Below, one piece after another: positions 52,301-61,286 of a stretch of 64,000 nucleotides of DNA. The position numbers were made by a program, and so were the translations under genes. Source of the DNA: Apus apus (Eukaryota; Chordata; Aves; Apodiformes; Apodidae); contig NC_067301.1 in the NCBI RefSeq assembly GCF_020740795.1, forward strand, positions 744,001 to 808,000. The letters run 5' to 3'. The first letter of the stretch is position 1. The number at the start of each line of letters is the position of its first letter. Under the pieces are notes generated by a model. It was not told the origin of the DNA and did no database searches. It saw nothing but the letters and a program-made list of their open reading frames with translations.

Positions 52301-55300
52301 TACACTGGCTCAAGTAATTTAAGCTGCTGAAATCAACATTGTGGTTTTATTTTTCATGAGCCTGGTGTAGAACAGCCTCTTCTATCATTGTCAGGTGTGC
52401 ATGGAAGAGAGTTGCATTTACTCAGAGCATTTTTAATCTCCCCAAGGAAACAATGTTAAATAATGTACAACACTTACTAAATTGTTACCTGTCACTGGTC
52501 GAAAATCTGGGCCCTGCATCGCCTGTCTAACACTGACCCCCAGTGTCTGGTGGGTGGGTTAAGCTAAACTGGGTTAAGCCAGGCTCCTGCTGCCCTGTGC
52601 TGTGCCCAGCTTTGCTCCTGGGTGCAGCTGGATGGGGAGCTAAGTTACAGAGACTGTTTAGTTGGATATAAATTAAAACATAATCCCTGTAGCAAAATAA
52701 TATGAAAAAGAAGAAGGTGGTGGGAAGAGAATTCTTGTTTGCATAACTGCAGTTAAAGCAACTATGAAATTAAGTCAGGAAAAGGCTTCTGTAAGCTGTT
52801 GCTTTTTAATGGAAAGGCTAAGTTGCCACAGCCCGTGTAATCAGATTCTTGGAGCAAAGGTAATGATTTGGTTTCAGTGGGATGCTTTGTGCTGAGGCAG
52901 GTTTACTGGCATTTGGTGAAATCCTTTAAAATAATCAACGCTACTCAAAGCAATTAAGATCTTTGGAAGAGCAGGAAACCTGGGGCAAATGAGGTGCCCT
53001 GAATTCCTTGGCTGGTGCTTGCAGGTTTGCTGTGTAAGTGCTAGAGATCGTTGTGAAGTGGCAGGGAGAATCCAATGGCTGGGGCAGGGGGCTGGCATCT
53101 CCAGCTGTCCCCACCACAGGGAGGTCAGTGTGACACAGCTCTGCAGCCAGACAAATATCACAGCTACTCAGCTGGGGATGGTTCACTGTATCCTCTGATC
53201 CTCAGATGTCCCTTTTGGTTCTTCATTAATGAATCTCATAGTTCCTCTCTTTGCTGCTCTTTCTTGCAAAGCCTACGTACTCCGCTCAGTTGTATTAATT
53301 GATTTCTTCAGATTCTGACTTTCCACATCTGGTTCTTGATAAGATACTAGACAGAGAACTAAAATAAGACTCAAAAAGTGATTTCTCACATGGCGAGCAC
53401 GAAGTTTCATTATGCATCTATCAGAAATTCCCTGTTATTTCTATGTGAGGGCTCTCTAGTTCCTGGTGTTAAGGCTCAGGCCTTACTCAGAGTGTTGCAA
53501 AGGCACCCCAGAGAGCAGTGTTCAGGAGAGCTGCACCAGAGGGTTACAGACCCCCTTGGATGCTGGCATATCAGCTCATCAGAAATTCTTCCAGGAAACA
53601 GTGCCTCCAGGAGCCCAAAATCAGCAATTCAGTATTCGCTGTTATTACCTAAGCTGGCATGACAACATTGCTTGACAGGAGAGAACAGCAGCTAAAAAGT
53701 TTTATCTTCAGATTTTAAGTGAGTGACTAACTCTGTTGGTGCTGGCTCTGGGAGGAGGGGGGGGAGGATGGCATGGCAGGCAGCAAGGCCCCTGAGCCAG
53801 GCATTAGACATTGGATCCTCCTGCTTTCTCCCCAGGTGCTGCTAATGAAAAAAAAATCAGCCACCTTAACCAAAATCAACATTTCTATAGCAGGAAAAGA
53901 CCAGCCAGTGCTCCTGCTGGATGACTGTGTAGTCTGACAGACCTCTCCTTTAACAGTTAACAGCCAGTATGTTTACAGGCAACACTATTTTTTGGCTGCT
54001 GTCCTTAGCATGTCACTAATGTTTAGCCAAATGAACTGGGAGGATTTTAACAGACAGGGACACTGGTGCAAGTGACAGGCACAGAGACAAGTGCTGCAAG
54101 AAGCTAATTTACACATTGCATTTCACAGCCTCAGCCTCCCTTCCTGCTCAATAAGCTCATCAGCTGCTGCTTTCTACCCGCCAGCCGGCTTCCATAAAAA
54201 CCAGGGGGCTCACAACATCTTTTTTTTTGCCCGTCTGCTTAGACAACAGATTCTAATAAAACCCACTTTTTAATATTGTTGAAAATAAGCGCTCTTTTAT
54301 GTGGAAATGTGCATTTAATGTAAACGGTTTGTGCAGCTCTTAGTCTCTTTAAGGGCTGCCTGGCTGTTCGCAGTCCCCACGCAGCCTTTCAAGTCGCTCA
54401 GGAGATCCTGCCTGCTGCTGAGATGTGGACTGATCTTGGGGGGATCTGTGCTCTCTCTTGCCTCTCTGCACTACACGACAGCTGTTTCCTCAGAGAGGGA
54501 TCAACCATGTTTCAAAAAACGTAACAACATCTGCAGTTGTGAAATTGCCACCATCTTCCCACAAAGTCATGCGGTTATAGGGCAGAATGTGGTGGCAGTA
54601 ATACCAGATCTCTGGGAGGGAGCCCCTGGTGTTCTGGCTTCACCTACACAAAGTGCTTTGTGCCTTGGAAGTGTCTTAGGCCACCCCATGATGTCTTAAG
54701 TGCTCATGGTTGTGAGTCTTCACCCCCAGGTGCTGCCACAGACAGTGAACCCACGTCTGTGCTGGGCCACTGAAGCGCACGAGGCATTTTAGGGCTCACT
54801 CCCCTGTCCTCATCACTCGAATATACACATTCAATTTACAAACCAGCAGTGCAGTGAAAAGTATTTATTAAAATTTTAAAAGTTTGGGGTTTTTTCATAC
54901 TGTTTTCAGTTGGGGGGGGAATAGAAACCGCAACCAAGTTTTCCAGCTGCAGAAATGTTCTTCAGCCAGTTCTAGTCCTCTTCTGTTTATGAGACAGTTA
55001 AAGTTTTCACTGCCTAATAAAAACAATCATCTGTATTCCGTGGCTGCAAGCAACAACACTGAGAGAGCGGAGCAAGTTGAGAAGCTTTTGGAGGAGAATA
55101 TGAATTATCTCAGCCAGAGAACAAAGCACAGAAGGACCCCTGAGCACCGAGAGAAATTGCAGTACAACACATCAGGCATGTCTCCAAACCTCTGCAGCTT
55201 AACAGGGGGACTTTATGCTTTTGAGAAAAAATATTGTTCTTGGATATTCCCACAGGTGCATTCTTGCTACTTATTTCTGCAATTTAAATGGTCGCTCATG

Positions 55301-55369
55301 TTTTTAAGGCCAGGATAAACAGAAAAAGCATTTTATCAGCAAAGCTGGATTGAGGAGAACTGGCAATAC
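49322..55369. other. gene-free stretch upstream of C1orf174
   Basis: No recognised gene. Sequence is less GC-rich than the left part and carries several isolated good splice-site matches on both strands. An eight-base GA run lies at 49721-49728. A plus-strand frame at 54960-55220 is Glu/Lys/Arg-rich and peptide-like but has no donor or acceptor that clearly frames it. Confidence 0.45.
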
Positions 55370-55428
55370 CCTCAAAACACTGAGACTTTGTGGTACAGCT
55401 CTGCAATGAGCAAGAACATTAAAGGCTG
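55370..55428 (-). other. candidate 59-bp exon following the previous one
   Basis: On the minus strand a strong acceptor (GCTTGTTTCTTTACAG) opens the segment and a weaker donor (GGGTATTG) closes it. Joined to the candidate exon at 55630-55687, the phase is compatible and the frame stays open for 39 codons in total (second part AAFNVLAHCRAVPQSLSVLR). No family recognised. Confidence 0.2.
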
Positions 55429-55629
55429 CTGTAAAGAAACAAGCTCCTGTGCCCTCAGATGGACAGAATTATAAAAATCCCCACTGTGTCTGGAAAACAC
55501 TGAATTAGCAGAAGAAAGAGCTGTAGTGGAATGTGATGGATGGAGCTCCTGCAGCACCTCAGCGCGCTTCTCAGAACAGGCCAGTGCACCTCGCCTCACC
55601 CAGCACAGGAAGCAAAGATAATTACATAC

Positions 55630-55687
55630 CTAAATCTAGGCGTCGGGCTGCTTTGCGACACAGAAATTCATCTGCCATCTTCAGAGC
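55630..55687 (-). other. candidate 58-bp exon, divergent from C1orf174
   Basis: On the minus strand the acceptor is AACCCCTCTTAAACTTACAG and the donor is GTATGTAAT. Only one frame is open, reading ALKMADEFLCRKAARRLDL plus one base. The segment keeps several CpGs in a CpG-poor area. I do not recognise the peptide. It could be an exon of an unannotated gene or a long non-coding RNA starting at the C1orf174 island. Confidence 0.3.
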
Positions 55688-55987
55688 CTGTAAGTTTAAG
55701 AGGGGTTTGAGTTACTGACATAATTTGCTCCCTAAGGGCTGTGGAAACAGACTGAGAGGCCTATCTGAATAATAACCCCCTGACTACACATCTTGTAACT
55801 GGAGCTCCAGGAGAAGGACACAATGGGAAGCAGAGGATCTGAAGTCGTTATAACCTGTATCAGGCAGAATCGGCTTGGTGTTTGTTTTTTTTGGTGGTGG
55901 GTTTTTTGGGTTTTTTTGTTTAGTTGTTTTTCTTTTCTCCCCAGGCAGCAGCGCAGCAGGGAGATGTTTTTGCTACATCTCATTTAA
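55688..55987. other. gene-free spacer upstream of C1orf174
   Basis: Contains a G/T-rich stretch at 55876-55940 ending in a strong plus-strand acceptor match (TTTTCTTTTCTCCCCAG) with a 45-base open segment behind it (55945-55989). No gene assigned. Confidence 0.4.
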
Positions 55988-56100
55988 AGGTGTTAGAAAT
56001 GAAATGTAGTGTTGATTTTGCATCCTAGTGTTAGAAACATAGTGTCGGGTTTGGTTCATATATATATATACACACACATATATATACTCTAGTGTTAGGA
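55988..56100. repeat. short direct repeats GTGTTAG(A/G)
   Basis: GTGTTAGAAA occurs at 55990-55999 and 56028-56037, and GTGTTAGGA at 56092-56100; related TAGTGT words lie between them. This is a degenerate local repeat of unknown origin. Confidence 0.6.
56058..56087. repeat. (TA)/(CA) compound microsatellite
   Basis: TA repeat, then about four CA units, then TA again. It sits inside a cluster of TAGTGTTAG words. Confidence 0.95.
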
Positions 56101-56619
56101 GTATAATAGTTTGCTTGAGATAAGTGAGATATCTGCACGTTCCAAGGACACCAAGAGTGGTTTATGGCCCAAGAAACTGAGGGAGTGAATTGGGCTCCAT
56201 CTGGGGGATCTGAACATGGAGAAGGGTTTATGGCCCAAGATCAGACCCAACGAAGCCACCTCTGTCTTGCTCCCAGGAGCAGGATGGCACCAGGGGGTAC
56301 AGATCATTGTGTTAATTGGGAAGACAGCCAAGGGGGCAAGAAAGGTCAAAATTTTACCTTAAAAGGTAAAAAGTAAACTGCTAGAATGGAGTGTGTGAAG
56401 AGGGGGGGGAAACTTAAGAGGATAATCTGAAGCGTCGGAGAGGCTGGAAACCCTGGAGTGCCCGGGCAGGGGGGAAACGGGAGGGAACTTTGGGAACAGG
56501 GAATACAAACCGTTCTTCGCCTGACTGTGGCTGTGCCTGCTTGTTTAGGTCCCCAGTTCTTGCAAGAGCGTCAATAAACTCTGCTCGGCCGAAGGACCCG
56601 AGCGGGGCCGGCGCCACAG
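56092..56619 (+). mobile_element. possible solo LTR-like segment upstream of C1orf174
   Basis: The segment could start with TGTTAGGAG and end with CGCCACA. It has a promoter-like middle, AATAAA at 56573-56578 near its right end, and two exact 16-base direct copies of GGTTTATGGCCCAAGA (56159-56174, 56225-56240). I see no target-site duplication, primer-binding site or retroviral coding sequence. It may instead be ordinary promoter-proximal DNA. Confidence 0.25.
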
Positions 56620-56640
56620 ACGCTCCTGAGGCGCCGCAAG

Positions 56641-56850
56641 ATGGCGAGCGCGCCTGCCCGCGCGCGGCCCGAGATGGCGGCGCGGGGCCGGGGCCGGGGC
56701 CGGGGCCGCCCGGGGACCCGCCGGGAGACCCGCCCGGGGACCCCCCCGGAGACCCCCCCGGAGACCCGCCCGGGGACCCCCCCGGAGACCCCCGGCCCGG
56801 CCCTCCCGGGGCGGCCGCGGCGCCGCAGACCCGCGGGGCAGGCCGGCCTG
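56641..56850 (+). CDS. C1orf174: C1orf174 coding exon 1
   Basis: Seventy codons from ATG at 56641 to a GTAGGG donor at 56851, joining exon 2 in phase 0. The ATG has A at -3 and G at +4, a strong context, and is the first in-frame ATG next to the island. The exon encodes an RG-rich stretch from four GGGGCC units (56684-56707), then a Pro/Glu/Thr repeat (PGT/PET words). Neither is present in the human protein as I remember it. Five codons upstream, CTG AGG CGC CGC AAG (56626-56640) aligns with human MRSRK. The frame is fixed by exon 2; the start is a choice. Confidence 0.6.
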
Positions 56851-58514
56851 GTAGGGGGGCCCGGGCTGGGGCGGGTCGTTAGGGGCGGCTGCGAACAGCG
56901 TCGCTCTGAGGGAGCTGCTTGGGAAAAACAAGTGAATTCCGGGCTTTTCCCACCTTCCTGCCGTTTTGTTAAGACAACGGCGTGGGAAGATAAAAGTGCG
57001 GGGGCATGTCTGTGTGCAGCGGGCTCGGCTTTTGGAGCTGTCGCGGTTTGCAGGCCCGGGTGCTGCGCCCTGGGTGCTTTGCTGTCCCGGGGGATGGTTC
57101 GTTCTGCTGCGTTAATTACCAGCACCCCTCAGAAATGAGGTGATTAGCCATGCGTGGTGCTAGTCTGTCCTCTGAGAAGTAGGTTCCCGCTGGTGATGGA
57201 CTGCGTTGTGGCTTAGTGTGAACCATCTGGTGGTCTTATTTATTTCAAGTAAGCTTTAGGATCTTTTTTTCCAACAGGGTTCCTCGCACGGGGCGGCTGA
57301 CGGACGAGCCACAAAGAGGCTAAAACGTGAAAAAGATAGTCTAGTAAAATCAGAGCTAAAAGGAGTTCAACGTGGAAGTGGAAACCTTGCCTCATTGGGG
57401 GAAGCACCTAAAGCATCTGATGGGGATGGGTGTTCAGAAGATCCAGGAGACTGCAGCAAAATTCCAGAGAAAAAAGGCGAAAGCATCCCAGAGCCTAATG
57501 AAGACAGACAGGAGGAGCACAGTGCTCCTCTCGAGCCACGTGCACTGAGATCAAGCCATGCTCCATCAGTAATGGACAGTAAAGAGGAGAGCAGCTGTGA
57601 GAGCCTGCTTTCAGAGGGGCCTAGCTTGGAGGACACGGATCTGAAGAAGCCGAGGCAGCTGGACAGCAGCGCTTTCTTGGATGAAGACAGCAACCAGCCC
57701 ATGCCAGTGGCCCGGTTCTTCGGGGATGTCGAGCTGCTCCGGGTAAGATGAGGGTCTGTTCACACCTCACGGGCCCAGCTGTTCTGCTGCAGCCTTGCAC
57801 CTTCACACAGGATCAGGCCATGTCAGCACACTTGGGTATTTTTACTCATTAAAACATACATAGCTGTGCTATGGAGTCACAGCATTATTCACTCAAAACA
57901 GTTGAGAGAATCCCTGGTAATTAGTTCTTTATTGTGATGATTGCAGTTATTGTAATTCTTTGGAATGGAAACTGGTTTCTGGCCACCTCTGCTTTTGGAC
58001 TGATCAAGGGCCAGAACTTTGAATTAAAATCCTAGCTCTGCTTTTCATGTTGTGTAACTTGGGGCAAGTAATGCCACCTTCTTTCAGGTGTTTCACGAAG
58101 ATTAGCACTTAGGGGTCACAGCTGGTGTTTAGTGGGAACAATGAGGATTTGTTTGTGGAGCATTTCACCCTCCCTGATCCCTTCTCAAGCCTACAGAAGG
58201 AAAGCCAGCCCTCCTTCAGACCATGGGCCATGACTAGCTCAGGCAAGGCCCTGCAAAGCTCTTCAGCTTTTGCTGTGGGTTTCTGCCACTGCTTCCAGGT
58301 GAAGAGGTGTGTGTTGGTGCCTCACAAGCACGTGAACTGTTGGAGAGGCAGGTCTGCCATTTACCACAACAGACTTTCCTTAATGTTTTTGTGTTTCCTA
58401 AAGGATCTCCCGGCAGTTGCTCTCCCAAGCACAGCCACGAGCAGGAGAGAGTTCAGGAAGCTACATTTCATTGCAAAGGAAGATGAAGAGGAGGAGGAAG
58501 AGGATGTTGCCTAA
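56641..58514 (+). CDS. C1orf174: C1orf174 homologue (UPF0688 family), three coding exons
   Basis: Coding segments are 56641-56850, 57278-57742 and 58404-58514, giving 261 codons plus stop; human is about 243 residues. Both introns are phase 0 with GT-AG ends. The identity rests on the C-terminal half, recalled from human: an acidic segment leading into NQPMPVARFFG (residues 209-219), then SRREFRKLHF (238-247) and a Glu/Asp tail (251-259). A basic KRLKRE stretch at 83-88 followed by LVKSELK also matches human and looks like a nuclear localisation signal. The family has no known enzymatic domain and its molecular role is not established; nuclear location is an inference from the basic stretch. 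It is transcribed towards DFFB, tail to tail as in human. The N-terminus is the uncertain part: exon 1 is repeat-rich and the usual start codon seems lost. Gene identity is near certain; the exact start is not. Confidence 0.92.
56684..56707 (+). repeat. (GGGGCC)4 in C1orf174 exon 1
   Basis: Four perfect hexanucleotide units, read in frame as alternating Gly and Arg (RGRGRGRG). This is the same unit that expands in human C9orf72. It is too short here to suggest expansion but could form a G-quadruplex. Confidence 0.95.
56708..56800 (+). repeat. GC-rich coding minisatellite in C1orf174 exon 1
   Basis: Degenerate copies of a 12-15 base GGAGACCC/GGGGACCC unit with a higher-order period near 39 bases. 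They are read in frame as PGT/PET/RET words. The array would also be open in a second frame as repeated PPGD, so open frame alone does not prove coding. Confidence 0.85.
57278..57742 (+). CDS. C1orf174: C1orf174 coding exon 2
   Basis: This exon has 155 codons. The acceptor is TTTTTTTCCAACAG ending at 57277 and the donor is GTAAGATGAG starting at 57743. It encodes the basic KRLKREKD and LVKSELK segments, a long Ser/Glu-rich low-complexity middle likely to be disordered, and the conserved FLDEDSNQPMPVARFFG block. Open from splice site to splice site in phase 0. Confidence 0.93.
58404..58514 (+). CDS. C1orf174: C1orf174 terminal coding exon 3
   Basis: This exon encodes 36 residues plus TAA. The acceptor is TTCCTAAAG ending at 58403. 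It starts DLPAVALPS and carries the conserved SRREFRKLHF motif and a Glu-rich tail, ending EDVA. In human the same position has DLPP...SRREFRKMHF followed by an Asp run, so the acidic tail is kept while the residue changed from Asp to Glu. Confidence 0.94.
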   Translation, partial: DLPAVALPSTATSRREFRKLHFIAKEDEEEEEEDVA

Positions 58515-58526
58515 CAACAAACTGTA

Positions 58527-58532
58527 AATAAA
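58527..58532 (+). terminator. C1orf174 polyadenylation signal
   Basis: AATAAA lies 12 bases after the stop codon, followed by T-rich and then GT-rich sequence (58541-58590) as expected of a cleavage region. This implies a very short 3' UTR. Later signals may also be used. Confidence 0.6.
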
Positions 58533-58540
58533 TGAAACCT

Positions 58541-60840
58541 TTTTTATTTTGCTTTGCAGCCGTGTAATGATGGTTGGCTGTGTCCCTAACATAAGGTGTC
58601 TGTGTTTGCCTTTTCTCAGGGAGAGAGGAACTGGGAGAGTTTGTTTTTCTGGAACTGGCAGACACAGCATTCTCCCATGGTTATGTGAGGCAAAGATTGA
58701 CTGAATTTACAGTGATTTGGAAACAAACTCTAATTTATCATGTTACCATTAATATTTTGGGAGGGGGGGGAGAAGGAAAATAGAATTTCTTACTCCTTTT
58801 CTATAATTTAAGCCCTTATCTAGCTGAACTCACTGGTCTCACTCGCTTATTAAAAATAGCCAAGCTGAGTATGGTAAAACAGTCCTTTTATTGGTTGTCA
58901 GTGCTCTGAACAACCACCACATGAAGCTCCATCAGGCCAGCCCTAACCCTTCTGTAATGCAGCTTGTGCAGGGTTTTCAGTTGGCTTGCATGGGTTATGA
59001 ACAGGAATTTTGTAAACAAATGCATTGGTGGTGATAAAGGTGGTGATAAAGGCTTTCTCAGTGTTGAACTTGATCAGTGGATGAACGAGCATTGACTGAT
59101 CAGGGTCAGTCCACCAAAGGTATTATTTTGGCCTTTTTTAGAAAGCAAAGAGCAACCTCAGGTGAGATCACGAGCTGTTGACTCACCCAATATTTATGAT
59201 AATACTTCTTTGAAAGTGTGATTATGCACTAAGCTTCTAGATCTTTATTGTTACAAATATTTTCTTCTACATTCCTAAAAATACAGAGAAAATGTTATTA
59301 GCAGATGGTTTAAATACATATTAATTTCTACAGCTATAGCTTGTTAAAACATTCAAAAGTTGTAAGCCAAACAAATTGTATATGCATGACATGTTAATTT
59401 ATTCACATTTCCACTCCAACTGATGCATTGTTTCTGTCAACGATTATTTCTTGGCTCCTTTTCACTCTAATTCTGTAATACATAAAAATCTATTTTTGAA
59501 CAGCACATTCATGGCTCTCAGCACAACTCCATCTTGAAGCAGCTCTCCCTACTCTCCCTAAATCCTGTGTTTGCTACTCCCTCTTTCTAGAAAATACATC
59601 TTCACACACACAGACACTCATTTTAGTTCTAGCACTGTGCTAAATGGTGATTTTTTTCAGCCTGCAGGAAGCATGCCACACAGATGGCATGGTGTTTGTC
59701 ATCAGAATCTCAGCTGTGATGCCTCCCCCATGGTCAGAACAGCACAGTGTGCACCCCCATCTTGTTACCAGCAACGGATACTCAGTAAGGCCACCTGGAA
59801 GGATGGATTCAGTGCACTAGTATTAAAAATCCTGTCTTCTTCTTATGTTGAAATGTTTGGGAGGGGAATTTAATTTGTTGTTTAAAGAAATTAAACTGTC
59901 TAGCAAAGCCCCCGTGTTTCCAAGACCTAGTTAGCTACAGCTCACACAGCAATACTGTTTTAATACAGTTCTGTGTGGACAAGCTGGATTTGCCTGGGTA
60001 GGAAAAGGGAACAGAGCTCTTCCCTGGGGAGCAGTGATGTTATTTACATAGTAATAAGTAACTTGTGCTCCATTTAGAAACATGTTTCCCTGTACTCAGT
60101 GTTACTAGTCTGTATTGGCCATGCTATGTTACACCTGATCAACCACTCCAGCACCTGTGCTTACACACACACACACACACAGAGGAAGATGGTGGCAGTT
60201 TTTTTATTTAAAAAGGATTAATGTTGTTTACACTGGCAGTCCCTAAAAGTTCAGTTGCTTTAAGCTGCTACTTAAAAAAAATCCAGTAAAAATTGATCTA
60301 TTTGTATTTTGTTACCTGAGGTAGGATGTGGTTTACAAAAGCAATATTCTCTAAAGCAACAGGTAAACATGATTATCCAGTTACATTGTTTTTCTTGCTT
60401 CAAGCCAACTCCAGCTAAAGAGGCAGAAACTGATAAAAAGGGGAGGGAAATCGATGGGAAAGATGGCAAAGGTGGTAAAAGCGAAGATAGACTGTGGCCT
60501 GAGAAGATGCCAGCAGCATAAAGCAGCAGCAAATGCAGCTGCTGTGGGTATTTGGCTACAGAACAGCCAGCACCTCTGTCACTGAGTGACTTTGGCTTGC
60601 CTGAAACACAGTGGTTGTCTACCTGGAAAAGGCACCAAGCAAAATAATTATCTTCAAGTATTCTTTGTTTGGCTTAATATGAATCTACGAGTTCCCTCAG
60701 ATCTGTTTCTAAGAAATGTTTGTCTAAGTTTAATTTCTGTGTACTGTGAGTTTCAGCCCTACATTTATCATAGAAAGGAGGAGATCAGAGGGCATAACCT
60801 GTGTCAGCCTCTGGGCCTCATTTTTATACTGACTCACAGT
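58541..60840. other. intergenic space between convergent C1orf174 and DFFB
   Basis: No supported gene. It holds AT-rich sequence, a G-run near 58762-58770, a (AC)9 microsatellite at 60163-60180 and candidate 3' ends of both genes. A plus-strand frame at about 60405-60521, Lys/Glu/Asp-rich after a T-rich AG, looks peptide-like but has no known relative that I recognise. Confidence 0.6.
60163..60180. repeat. (AC)9 microsatellite
   Basis: Nine uninterrupted AC units between the two convergent genes. Confidence 0.95.
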
Positions 60841-60845
60841 TGCAT

Positions 60846-60851
60846 TTTATT
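60846..60851 (-). terminator. candidate DFFB polyadenylation signal
   Basis: AATAAA on the minus strand, about 220 bases after the DFFB stop. Other minus-strand copies lie further down, near 60203 and 58887, so longer 3' UTRs are possible. Confidence 0.35.
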
Positions 60852-61069
60852 GCACTTAACCAGTGTGATCAAAGGAAGGCTGAAGTGAGTGAGAAGGCAG
60901 GAGAGCAGAATGAGACATGATGTGTGTGTTGTGAGATTGCAGCTGAATTACTTAGCAAGTCTCTTTTGCCAGGGACTCCTAAGGTTTTGTTTAAGAAACT
61001 AGAGCTATTTAAAAATTAAACCACGTGACGAAATCCTGAAAACAGCAGAAGTCACTTCCAGAGATAGCA

Positions 61070-61286
61070 CTAGGAAATCTTGTGGTTTTGCTTCCTTTTT
61101 TTGTAAATCTTAGTTTTGTCACAGCTGAGATTATGATTGGTTTTCTTATGGCAAGCAATATGTACAAGTTTTAAATTATCCACAGTAAACAGCAGCTGGT
61201 AGAAGTACTCCCAGTTCACTTCTCTTCCATCTCGTGTTTTGACAGCTTCTGCCAGTTCTGGGACAACAACACGTTTCTTCTCTATT
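61070..61286 (-). CDS. DFFB: DFFB terminal coding exon 7
   Basis: This 217-base exon begins by completing Ile263, then IEKKRVVVPELAEAV, DGREVNWEYFYQLLF, LVHIACHKKTNHNLSCD and a basic tail ending NHKIS before TAG (61072-61070). The catalytic His cluster is intact. The tail is short and basic like the human nuclear localisation region, but diverges in sequence. Confidence 0.95.

Larger units (their letters stand above)
56560..57100. promoter_or_regulatory. CpG island and promoter of C1orf174
   Basis: CpG density rises sharply at about 56560 and continues through exon 1 into intron 1. Two ATGGCG words (AAGATGGCG at 56638 and GAGATGGCGGCG at 56671) fit YY1 sites that often lie at initiator codons of housekeeping genes. 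No TATA box is evident. Confidence 0.65.

Noticed and set aside
55945-55989. Plus-strand 45-base open segment after a strong pyrimidine tract and AG
   Set aside because: The donor is weak, the segment is very short, and minus-strand candidates nearby are better supported.
1-56000. Search by eye for CR1 LINE 3' ends (ATTCTATG repeats), tRNA genes and CRISPR-like arrays
   Set aside because: None seen; old 5'-truncated or diverged copies could be missed without a repeat library.
56490-56882. Alternative frame through C1orf174 exon 1 with repeated PPGD
   Set aside because: A shadow of the GC-rich minisatellite; it does not join exon 2 in the correct frame.
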